Below, one piece after another: positions 26,739 to 33,498 of a stretch of DNA of 64,000 nt. Under the pieces are notes generated by a model that saw only the letters and a program-made list of their open reading frames with translations, did not search any database and was not told the DNA's origin. Numbering within the stretch: position 1 is the stretch's first letter; the number at the start of each line of letters is the position of its first letter. A program made the position numbers and the translations under genes. The stretch comes from an uncultured Parabacteroides sp. (GTDB taxonomy: Bacteria > Bacteroidota > Bacteroidia > Bacteroidales > Tannerellaceae). The stretch spans positions 1-64,000 of the forward strand of contig CAKUZF010000002.1 in assembly GCA_934718155.1 (NCBI GenBank), written 5' to 3'.

Positions 26739-28067
26739 ATGTCATATATCATCATCTTAGCCAGCATCGTCGGGCTGATTCTCCTGATCTCGCGCCTCAA
26801 GATAGACGCGTTCATCTCGTTCATCATCGTCTCGCTCGTGGCGGGCGTGGCCCTGGGCATCCCCCTCCACGAGGTGCCCGCCGTCGTCAACCGGGGCGTA
26901 GGCAGCATCATGGAGGGCCTCACGCTCATCATCATCTTCGGGGCCATGCTGGGCAAGCTGGTGGCCGAGAGCGGGGCGGCCGGGCGCATCGCCTCCGTCA
27001 TGGTGGGGGCCTTCGGCACGAAGCGCATCCAGTGGGGCCTGATGCTCACGGGCTTCGCCGTAGGCATCCCCCTGTTCTATAATATAGGGTTCGTGCTGCT
27101 CGTCCCCATCATCTTCTCGGTGGCCTTCCGCTATAAGTTCCCGCCGGTCTACATCGGGCTGCCCATGCTGGCCTCGCTCAGCGTGGCCCACGGCTTCCTG
27201 CCGCCCCACCCCTCGCCCGTCGCCCTCGTGGCGCAGTTCGGGGCCAACATGGGGCTGACGCTGATCTACGGGCTGATCGTGGCCATCCCCGCCATCGTCG
27301 TAGCCGGGCCCATCTTCAGCCAGACGCTCAAGCGGATACAGAGCGGGCCCGTCGCGCTCTTCTCGGCCGACGAGGCCGAGGGCAAGGCCCCCCGCCCCCA
27401 GCCCGGCACGCTGGTCAGCTTCCTCAGCGCCACGCTGCCCGTCTTCCTGCTGATCCTCTTCGCCCTGCCCGAGCAGCTGGGCGGAGGACTGCCGCCCGCT
27501 GCCAGCGAGCTGGCGGCCTTCGCCGGATCGCCCACGGTGGTCATGCTGCTGGCCATCCTCATCGCCGCCTACACGCTGGGCCTCCGCCAGGGGCGCACCA
27601 TGAAGCAGGTGATGGACATCTTCGCCGAGGCGGTGAGGGAGATAGCCGGCATCCTGCTGATCATCGCCGGGTCGGGCGTGTTCAAGCAGGTGATGGAGCA
27701 CAGCGGCGTCAGCCACCAGCTGGCCGACCTGCTCAGCCAGCTCCCCATCCACCCCCTCGTGCTGGGCTGGATGATGGCCGCCGTCATCCGCGCGCTGATC
27801 GGCTCGGCCACGGTGGCCGCCCTCACCGCCGCCAGCGTGCTGATCCCCCTGGTGGGCGAATCGGGCGCCGACCCCAACCTCATGGTGCTGGCCGTCGGGG
27901 CCGGATCGCTGATGTTCTCACACGTCAACGACTCGGGCTTCTGGATGTTCAAGGAATATTTCAACATCAGCCTGGCCGACACGCTCCGCTCCTGGTCGAT
28001 GATGGAGATCATCGTCTCGGTGGTGGGCATCGGCGGCGTGATGGCCCTCAACCTCATCCTCCATTAG
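26739..28067 (+). CDS. GntP-family gluconate/glycerate-type permease
   Basis: A 442-residue inner-membrane symporter of the GntP family (gluconate, idonate, glycerate and similar acids). About twelve hydrophobic segments are visible, starting MSYIIILASIVGLILLISR; family-typical pieces include FIIVSLVAGVALGIPL, SLSVAHGFLPPHPSPVAL and FSHVNDSGFWMFKEYF. The ATG at 26739 was chosen; the frame is open 48 codons upstream, but that part overlaps the divergent pfp promoter region and does not resemble the family. The gene is very GC-rich. No sugar-acid kinase or dehydratase is adjacent, so the substrate stays open. Confidence 0.88.
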   Translation: MSYIIILASIVGLILLISRLKIDAFISFIIVSLVAGVALGIPLHEVPAVVNRGVGSIMEGLTLIIIFGAMLGKLVAESGAAGRIASVMVGAFGTKRIQWGLMLTGFAVGIPLFYNIGFVLLVPIIFSVAFRYKFPPVYIGLPMLASLSVAHGFLPPHPSPVALVAQFGANMGLTLIYGLIVAIPAIVVAGPIFSQTLKRIQSGPVALFSADEAEGKAPRPQPGTLVSFLSATLPVFLLILFALPEQLGGGLPPAASELAAFAGSPTVVMLLAILIAAYTLGLRQGRTMKQVMDIFAEAVREIAGILLIIAGSGVFKQVMEHSGVSHQLADLLSQLPIHPLVLGWMMAAVIRALIGSATVAALTAASVLIPLVGESGADPNLMVLAVGAGSLMFSHVNDSGFWMFKEYFNISLADTLRSWSMMEIIVSVVGIGGVMALNLILH

Positions 28068-28071
28068 GCCG

Positions 28072-28101
28072 GGCGATCAACATTATGGCGATCAACATTA
28101 T
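28072..28101 (+). repeat. Perfect 15-bp tandem duplication
   Basis: GGCGATCAACATTAT occurs twice in a row between the permease stop and the esterase start. It lies in the leader of the esterase gene and may be a recent slippage duplication. Confidence 0.9.
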
Positions 28102-28146
28102 AAAGAAAGAAACATATTATTCATCCATTTAAAACATACAAGATTT

Positions 28147-29316
28147 ATGAGAACAATCCTATCACTGATGCTCTGCCTCCTGATAGCCGGGATGGCGGAA
28201 GCGCAACAAAACGTAGGTTTCCGAAAGGGAAACATCGTCTCGCCCGAGGTCAACGCCGACGGCAGCGTCACCTTCCGCCTCCAGGCCGACAAGGCCAAGA
28301 CGGCGCTCGTCGTGGGCGACTGGGAGGCCAATCAAGGCAAGGGCGAGATGAAGAAGAACAAGCAGGGCGTTTGGGAATACACCACCCCCCAGCTCCCCTC
28401 TGAGATGTACACCTACCGCTTCAGCGTAGACGGGGTGACCGACCTCGACCCCGCCAACCCCTTCAGCAAGCGCGACGTGGGCAACCTCTTCAGCGTCTTC
28501 TACGTGGGCGGCGGCAACGCCGACATGTATCAGGTGCACGACGTGCCCCACGGCGACATGATCACCACCTGGTACCACTCCAACCGCCTGAAGGCCGACC
28601 GCCGACTGACCGTCTACCTGCCCCCGTTCTACGGCAAGGAGAACCGCTCCTACCCCGTCTTCTACCTGCTCCACGGCAGCGGCGGCGACGAGACAGCCTG
28701 GACGGAGCTGGGCAACGTGGCCCGCATCATGGACAACCTCATCGCCCAAGGCAAGGCCGAGCCGATGATCGTGGTCATGCCCAACGGCAACTCGGCCAAG
28801 CAGGCCGCCCCGGGCGAGACCCCCGAGAACCTCGACTTCAAGCCCGTGATGACCAACCAGCTGCCCGGCTACAAGAATGGCGACTACGAGCTGGCCTTCC
28901 CCGAGATCGTGCAGTTCATCGACACGAAATACCGCACCCTGCCCGACAAGGCGCACCGGGCCATCGCCGGCCTCTCGATGGGCGGATTCCACACGCTCTA
29001 CACCTCGCTCAACTATCCGGCCTACTTCGACTACATCGGCCTCTTCTCGGCCGGGCTCAACATGACCACCGTCGATCAGACCCTGCCCGCCTACAGCGAC
29101 CTCGGCGGCAAGCTGAAGGGGCTGCAACAAGAGGGCTACAAGCTCTTCTGGCTCGCCATCGGCAACACCGACTTCCTCTACGAGGCCAACCAAGACTTCC
29201 GCAAGCAGATGGAGGCCGTGGGCTTCAAGTATGCCTATCACGAGTCCACCCGTGGGCACATCTGGGCCAACTGGCGCCAATACCTGTTGCTCTTCGCCCC
29301 GCAACTCTTCAAATAG
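28147..29316 (+). CDS. Secreted carbohydrate esterase family 1 / esterase D-like alpha-beta hydrolase
   Basis: A 389-residue protein with a signal peptide (MRTILSLMLCLLIAGMAEAQ). Residues about 30-125 form a CBM48/E-set-like beta domain (VTFRLQADKAKTALVVGDW, GVWEYTTPQLPSEMYTYRF). The catalytic domain follows: YPVFYLLHGSGGDETAW, nucleophile Ser in AIAGLSMGGFHTLY, an Asp near AIGNTDFLYEANQDF and the catalytic His in RGHIWANWRQYL. Relatives (Bacteroidetes feruloyl or acetyl xylan esterases, XynZ/IroE-like) release acyl groups from plant glycans or siderophores. No polysaccharide locus is adjacent, so the true substrate is unknown. Confidence 0.9.
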   Translation: MRTILSLMLCLLIAGMAEAQQNVGFRKGNIVSPEVNADGSVTFRLQADKAKTALVVGDWEANQGKGEMKKNKQGVWEYTTPQLPSEMYTYRFSVDGVTDLDPANPFSKRDVGNLFSVFYVGGGNADMYQVHDVPHGDMITTWYHSNRLKADRRLTVYLPPFYGKENRSYPVFYLLHGSGGDETAWTELGNVARIMDNLIAQGKAEPMIVVMPNGNSAKQAAPGETPENLDFKPVMTNQLPGYKNGDYELAFPEIVQFIDTKYRTLPDKAHRAIAGLSMGGFHTLYTSLNYPAYFDYIGLFSAGLNMTTVDQTLPAYSDLGGKLKGLQQEGYKLFWLAIGNTDFLYEANQDFRKQMEAVGFKYAYHESTRGHIWANWRQYLLLFAPQLFK

Positions 29317-29324
29317 AGCCGCTT

Positions 29325-29480
29325 CGGCGGGAGGAGGGGGTGAGGCCCGAAAGACCTGGGGTAGCGTTTCGCTACCCCAGCCCCATCCCCGTCTCCATCC
29401 GCCATCCAAAATCCTTAATGACCTAATGACCTAATGACCTAATGACCGCTTTTCCCCCGTGGGGGGGGCTTCCCGCCTGC
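29325..29480 (+). repeat. Composite intergenic repeat, second copy
   Basis: Same order as the 24.6-kb copy: GGTAGCGTTTCGCTACC palindrome, GCCATCCAAAATCCT, four TAATGACC units (29416-29447), GCTTTTCCCCC, then GGCTTCCCGCCTGCCA. It runs into the 3' end of a truncated lipoprotein gene. Confidence 0.85.
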
Positions 29481-29596
29481 CATGTCGTGTTGGCAAGCTT
29501 TTGCTTGTCTCCGTATTTCCACGAGTCGTCGTCGGAGCAGGAAGAGATAGTAAACGCCGCAAACAGCGCAATGAGTCCTAAGTTGAATGTTTTCAT
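29423..29596 (-). pseudogene. Truncated lipoprotein gene fused into the repeat
   Basis: On the minus strand an ATG at 29596 opens a good lipoprotein signal peptide with lipobox (LIALFAAFTISSCSDDDSW). After about 38 residues the frame enters the composite repeat (AGSPPHGGKAVIRSLGH) and stops inside the TAATGACC units. The normal C-terminal part of the gene is missing, so insertion or recombination of the repeat has truncated it. Whether the short peptide is made is unknown. Confidence 0.55.
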
Positions 29597-29608
29597 ACTG
29601 TCGTTGTT

Positions 29609-29857
29609 TTAAAAATGCTGATGTCCTTCGCCTGTGGCCGTCAGCGTGGCGATGGCCGCGCTGGCTCTGGGCTGGCCTTTGCTGAAAGGCTGGCCTTCGC
29701 CCACCCTGGGCTGAGCGATGTTGAAGCAGTTCATAATGGCAGGAAAGTTTTTAGAAAACTTCGTATCCGAGAATAAAGGTCCGTTAAAGATCATCGCCCC
29801 CATGGCAACACTTGCGCCCTCAGCGGCTCGCAGATTATGGCCGGCCACGCCATCCAC
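29609..29857 (-). other. Possible gene remnant, 82 residues, unknown
   Basis: An open frame (MDGVAGHNLRAAEGASVAMG at its start) preceded by a good promoter at 29903-29933. The protein is not recognised, has no signal peptide, and its C-terminal part (QPRVGEGQPFSKGQPRASA) is encoded by CCTGGGCTGAGCG-like sequence also present in the 33.2-kb repeat. It is probably a decayed gene or chance frame rather than a working gene. Confidence 0.3.
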
Positions 29858-29902
29858 TTACGCCGCCCGCACGGCACGCCCATCGCCTCGATGATCACGC
29901 CG

Positions 29903-29933
29903 CAAAGATAAGCACACTTTCCGAGTTACGCAA
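29903..29933 (-). promoter_or_regulatory. Promoter in front of gene remnants
   Basis: Minus-strand TATCTTTG (29903-29910) and TTG (29931-29933), spacer 20. It would transcribe the 82-residue frame and the truncated lipoprotein, so an intact promoter here serves only decayed genes. Confidence 0.55.
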
Positions 29934-29971
29934 CACTTTTTTTCTGTTTTTTGCAATAATTTTCACAGCAG

Positions 29972-30060
29972 CCCCATCCGCCCGCCATCCAAAATCCTTA
30001 ATGACCTAATGACCTAATGACCGCTTTTTTCCCCGTGGGGCTTCCGCATGCCAGAACGCC
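29972..30060 (+). repeat. Composite intergenic repeat, third copy
   Basis: GCCCGCCATCCAAAATCCT, three TAATGACC units (29999-30022), GCTTTTTTCCCCGTGGGG and CTTCCGCATGCCAGAACG. It forms the 3' boundary of the Fic remnant. Confidence 0.85.
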
Positions 30061-30373
30061 CAGCGATCCACTTGCCATACTTGTTGCCTCCCGCACGCGA
30101 CAGAAGGCCAGCAGACGTCAGATTCTTCAGCGTCGCAAGAATCTCCGACAGCATAAAGTCGATGAACACACCAGAGTCGGCGGCTTGTGAGCTTGCCGTT
30201 ATCGCGTCATAATAGGCTTGCTGGTTGGAGAAAACCATGTTCTCCACGGGCAGATGTTCGAACAGCGGATGCTCGGAAAACACGCCCACGCCGCCACGTC
30301 GGTAACCGCCAGGATGGTCGATAATGGCCTCCATCATCTGCGCGTGAGCCTTTAGCGGGGCAGGCCGACCCAC
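30014..30373 (-). pseudogene. Fic-family protein remnant lacking the catalytic motif
   Basis: The translation carries the Fic N-terminal piece KAHAQMMEAIIDHPGGYRRG then GVGVF, followed directly by the Fic C-terminal piece PLFEHLPVENMVFSNQQAYY through FIDFMLSEILATLKNL and a short winged-helix-like tail (LTSAGLLSRAGGNKYGKW). In intact Fic AMP-transferases roughly 100-150 residues, including the HPFxDGNGR loop, lie between these pieces; here they are absent, so the enzyme cannot be active. Both ends of the fragment are repeat sequence: GGGTCGGCCTGCCCCGC at the 5' end and the TAATGACC composite at the 3' end. The frame is still open across the deletion. Confidence 0.75.
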
Positions 30374-30530
30374 TTACCCCTCTCCCGCAAGGCGAAAAAA
30401 AGGGGCACATCCGCCCATGGAGCATGGGCGAAAACGAAGGCCGAAACCACCCCTCCCGACGGGGCGAAAAAAGGGAGGGAAAACATGAAAAGCGGTCATT
30501 AGGTCATTAGGTCATTAGGTCATTAACGAT
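30357..30530 (-). repeat. Composite repeat, fourth copy (inverted)
   Basis: Begins with a 30-base stretch (30356-30386, CGGGGCAGGCCGACCCACTT and on) repeated at 31010-31041, then GGGGCACATCCGCCCATGG, and ends in four GGTCATTA units (30494-30525), the reverse of TAATGACC. Confidence 0.8.
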
Positions 30531-30557
30531 TTCGCAAAAAGTGGGCGGAAAAACGCT

Positions 30558-30599
30558 CTATAATATAGAATATATATTTATATATATTCTATATTATAG
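30558..30599. repeat. Perfect 19-bp AT-only-type palindrome
   Basis: Two perfectly complementary 19-base arms (left arm begins CTATAATATAGAAT) are separated by TTTA. Only four of the 42 bases are G or C, in a zone that is otherwise very GC-rich. It is flanked on the left by four GGTCATTA units and on the right by TAATGACC, TAATGACC, TAACGACC (30622-30645), so the whole is a nested inverted repeat. Confidence 0.95.
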
Positions 30600-30621
30600 G
30601 GTCCAATCCCCCCGATTTCCT

Positions 30622-30645
30622 TAATGACCTAATGACCTAACGACC
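30622..30645 (+). repeat. TAATGACC cluster, fifth copy
   Basis: Two exact TAATGACC units and one TAACGACC, in opposite orientation to the cluster at 30494-30525 on the other side of the AT palindrome. Confidence 0.9.
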
Positions 30646-30729
30646 GGATTGGCTATTTTGCCTTATCGCATTGATATACAAACAGATAGACGCAAATCCT
30701 TAATAACCGCCCCTTCCCGAGGCGCTGCT

Positions 30730-31065
30730 GCCTGTGCAAAGAAACTACCACCCCACACACCCTTGTTGACCGGGAAAACGCCCCCTCAGCCACCCTCGCC
30801 CGGAGCGATGGCGAAGCTGAAATGCCACCCCGCTGCCCCTGTAGGGCGGACACCCAAAACACACGCCTCAACACACCCGACCGACCGCATGTGCCACACA
30901 TGCCAGAACGGGCGGACGACATGCCGAATACGCCCTGAAAGGGCAAAAGCACTCAGGAAAGAGCAAAAGAAACACACGCCTCGTGCTCTTCAAACCAGCC
31001 CCAGCCAGGCGGGGCAGGCCGACCCACTTACCCCTCTCCCAGGGCAACACCGTCGAAAAAAAAGG
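30730..31065. repeat. Mosaic repeat block without a gene
   Basis: Carries modules GCTGCCCCTGTAGGGCGG, ACACCCAAAACACACGCC, CATGCCAGAACGGGCGG, AATACGCCCTGAAAGGGCAA, GAGCAAAAGAAACACAC and GGCGGGGCAGGCCGACCC. The first five recur in reverse order and orientation at 32.9-33.3 kb and the last at 30.36 kb. The open frames that cross it have a composition unlike the neighbouring genes and are judged non-coding. The stretch 31066-31346 holds only the promoter and leader of the next gene. Confidence 0.7.
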
Positions 31066-31097
31066 GAATTAACCGTAAAGAAATTTGGATAAAAGCC

Positions 31098-31128
31098 TTG
31101 CCATCTCAGAAAAATAATCGTATATTTG
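31098..31128 (+). promoter_or_regulatory. Promoter of the DUF1254 lipoprotein gene
   Basis: TTG (31098-31100) and TATATTTG (31121-31128), spacer 20 bases. The ATG is about 210 bases further on, an unusually long leader. Confidence 0.6.
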
Positions 31129-31346
31129 CCATGCGAAATCGATCATCCACCCGAAAAAGCGACTTGTCGCAGCCGGATCCCCCCCCGCTTTGTTTCCCGT
31201 AGCCCCCCCGCTCGGCGGCAACAGCTTCCCGGCCTTGGCATCCCACATCAGGCGGATGAATGACATCCCCCCCCACGAGTTTCGTGGCGCAATTTCACAC
31301 ACGAAAACGACGAGACCCTGTCTCAAAAAAAAACAAAGCAAAACGA

Positions 31347-32732
31347 ATGACGAAAACGAAACGACTACTTCTTCTTCCGCTCCTTGCGGTGCTGAGCGTG
31401 CTGGCGGGCTGTTCCGACGACACCCCCGCCCCCTGTCCCGACTGCGCTCCCATCACCGTCAGCGAGAGCGAGCTGAAAGAGGCCTTCTATTACACCTTCC
31501 CGCTGATGATCATGGAGGCCACCGAGGCGGTGGAGACCAACGCCGAGACCTTCGTGCCCGGCACGGGGCGAGCGCCCATCAACCAGCTGAACCATGCCAT
31601 GCAGCTGGCCGACGCGTCGAGCACGTCGGTGGTGACCCCCAACGTCGACACCTATTACAGTCGCCTATGGCTCGACGTGGCCGACGAGCCCATCGTGTTC
31701 GAATTCCCCGACGTGAAAGACAGGTTCTGCAACATGCAAGTGCTCGACGCATGGACCAACACGACGAAGCTCATCGCCGAAGGCGGCACCTACGTGTTCG
31801 CCCTGAAGGGGCAGCGGGTGGACGTGCCGTCGGGAGCCACGCTTGTCGAGATGCCAACGGCGATGGGATGGTGCATCGCACGCGTGCTGAACAAGGGCGA
31901 GGGCGACTATGAGCAGGTGAAGCTGATCCAGGACGCCATGAAGGTCTATCCGCTTTCGGCCTACGGCGACGAGGGCTACGTGGCGCCGAGGGGCACCTAC
32001 GACGCGACGAAGGAGGTGAACCCCGTGGAGCAGTGCATGGCGATGCCGATCGAGGAGTATTTCGCCAAGGCCAACAGGCTGATGGAAAAGAACCCGCCCA
32101 TGGATTTCGACGGCGAGATTATCGGCCGGCTGAGCAAACTCGGGGTGGGCCCCGGGCTTGAGCTGAGCCAGATCGATAACGGGGCGGCGATGTTTGACAA
32201 GATCAAGGCCGCCTTCAAGGCGGATGCCGTGGCCATCGCTGCGGCACACAAGAAGAGCATCGGCGGCATATGGTCGTATTTCGACGAGCCGATCGGCGAC
32301 TTCGGGAAGGCCTATGACTATCGGGCCGCCGTGGCCCTGGTGGGGCTGGGCGCCAACACCAACGAGGTGGCTATTTATCCGCGCACCGACAACGACTCGG
32401 GCCATGCCGCCCTGGACGGCGCCAACCGCTACACGCTGCGTTTCAGCTCGCTCCCCCCGGTCATGGAGGGCGGATTCTGGTCGATAACGGCCTATGGCGA
32501 CGACGATTACCTGATTGACAACCCAATCGACCGATATAACATTACCGACCGCAGTCCGTTCAAGCTCAATGCCGACGGGACGCTGGATGTCACCCTGTCG
32601 GCCGTCGACCCCGACGATGGCTCCTATTGGTTGCCAACGGGCGGCAAGGGATTCCATCTTTTCATGCGCATGTACCTGCCCGACTTAAAGGCGATGGAGG
32701 GCTGGGAGCCGCCCACCATCACGAAAAAATAA
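31347..32732 (+). CDS. DUF1254/DUF1214 domain lipoprotein
   Basis: A 461-residue protein with lipoprotein signal and lipobox (MTKTKRLLLLPLLAVLSVLAGC). The N-terminal DUF1254 part shows AFYYTFPLMIMEATEAVETN and the characteristic VVTPNVDTYYSRLWLDV; the C-terminal DUF1214 part shows FWSITAYGDDDYLIDNP, NRYTLRFSSLPPV and YWLPTGGKGFHLFMRMYLPD. The biochemical function of these domains is not established. It starts at the ATG at 31347, where the signal peptide begins; the longer frame is leader. It stands alone between repeat blocks, is GC-rich, and may have been acquired or moved together with them. Confidence 0.88.
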   Translation: MTKTKRLLLLPLLAVLSVLAGCSDDTPAPCPDCAPITVSESELKEAFYYTFPLMIMEATEAVETNAETFVPGTGRAPINQLNHAMQLADASSTSVVTPNVDTYYSRLWLDVADEPIVFEFPDVKDRFCNMQVLDAWTNTTKLIAEGGTYVFALKGQRVDVPSGATLVEMPTAMGWCIARVLNKGEGDYEQVKLIQDAMKVYPLSAYGDEGYVAPRGTYDATKEVNPVEQCMAMPIEEYFAKANRLMEKNPPMDFDGEIIGRLSKLGVGPGLELSQIDNGAAMFDKIKAAFKADAVAIAAAHKKSIGGIWSYFDEPIGDFGKAYDYRAAVALVGLGANTNEVAIYPRTDNDSGHAALDGANRYTLRFSSLPPVMEGGFWSITAYGDDDYLIDNPIDRYNITDRSPFKLNADGTLDVTLSAVDPDDGSYWLPTGGKGFHLFMRMYLPDLKAMEGWEPPTITKK

Positions 32733-32739
32733 GTGGGAG

Positions 32740-33120
32740 GCCCGCAAGAGAAAAAGCGGTCATTAGGTCATTAGGTCATTAGGTCATTAAGGATTTTGGA
32801 TGGCGGGCGGGCCTCCACATGGAGTTACTACCCCCTGGCATAGCGTTTCGCTATACCAGCTCCCATCGACCCGCCCCATGGCGGGGATGTGCCCCTTTTT
32901 CACCTTCACAGTGCGTATTCTTTGCACAGCATATCGTTGCCCGTTCTGGCATGTATGCATGGGGGCGGGGATGTGCCCCCTTTTTTTCACCTTCGCAGGT
33001 TTATTCTTCGTATGCCGTCGCCCGTTCAACATGTGTGGGCGGGGTCGATCGAGCTGTTGAGGCGGTGTTTGGGCGGATGCGGGCTGAAGGCCCAACCTGC
33101 TTTTCAGCCCAGGGCATCGC
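32740..33120 (-). repeat. Composite repeat, sixth copy
   Basis: Reverse orientation: four GGTCATTA units (32758-32789), AGGATTTTGGATGGCGGGCG, ATAGCGTTTCGCTAT palindrome, CATGGCGGGGATGTGCCCC, and two partial duplications of the GATGTGCCCC-TTTTTTCACCTTC module with CGTTGCCCGTTCTGGCATG. Long frames on both strands here come from the repeat and are judged non-coding. Confidence 0.8.
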
Positions 33121-33480
33121 CAGGTATGGCGTGTGTTTTCGGGTGTCCGACCTACAGGGGCAGCAGAAACACAAAGTGTGTGTTTCTTTTGCTCTTTCAG
33201 AGCGAGAGGATTGACATATATGCCTGTTACCCAAGGCGACTGCCCTGGGCTGAGCGGTTTTGCCCTTGCAGGGCGTATGCGCCATGTCGTTGCCCGTTCT
33301 GGTAGGCGGGAAGCCCCCCCACGGGGAAAAGCGGTCATTAGGTCATTAGGTCATTAGGTCATTAAGGATTTCGGATGGCGGGGCACGGCCTCTACATGGA
33401 ATTACCACCCCTGGCATAGCGTTTCGCTATACCAGCTCCCATCGACCCACCCCATGGTGACGGGCATGGGCAGGGAGGGC
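33121..33480 (-). repeat. Composite repeat, seventh copy, after mksB
   Basis: Carries ACCTACAGGGGCAGCAG, GTGTGTTTCTTTTGCTC, CCTGGGCTGAGCGGTTTTGC, GTCGTTGCCCGTTCTGG, four GGTCATTA units (33333-33364), AAGGATTTCGGATGGCGGGG and the ATAGCGTTTCGCTAT palindrome. It ends a few bases before the mksB stop, so it forms the 3' end of the condensin operon. Confidence 0.8.
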
Positions 33481-33498
33481 GCCCTCCCCTCCCCTGCC

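Noticed and set aside
30649..31092. 147-codon plus-strand frame as a gene
   Set aside because: It is made of the mosaic repeat (Pro/Thr/His/Lys-rich, no domain) and similar sequence appears in the opposite frame at 32.8-33.3 kb, so it is repeat-derived.
32787..33338. 183-codon minus-strand frame as a gene
   Set aside because: Also repeat-derived, ends in the TAATGACC composite, and shares its peptide pieces with the 30.8-kb repeat rather than with proteins.
24640..33480. Complete insertion sequence or transposase
   Set aside because: No transposase or recombinase frame is found among the repeats; any mobilising enzyme must be elsewhere.
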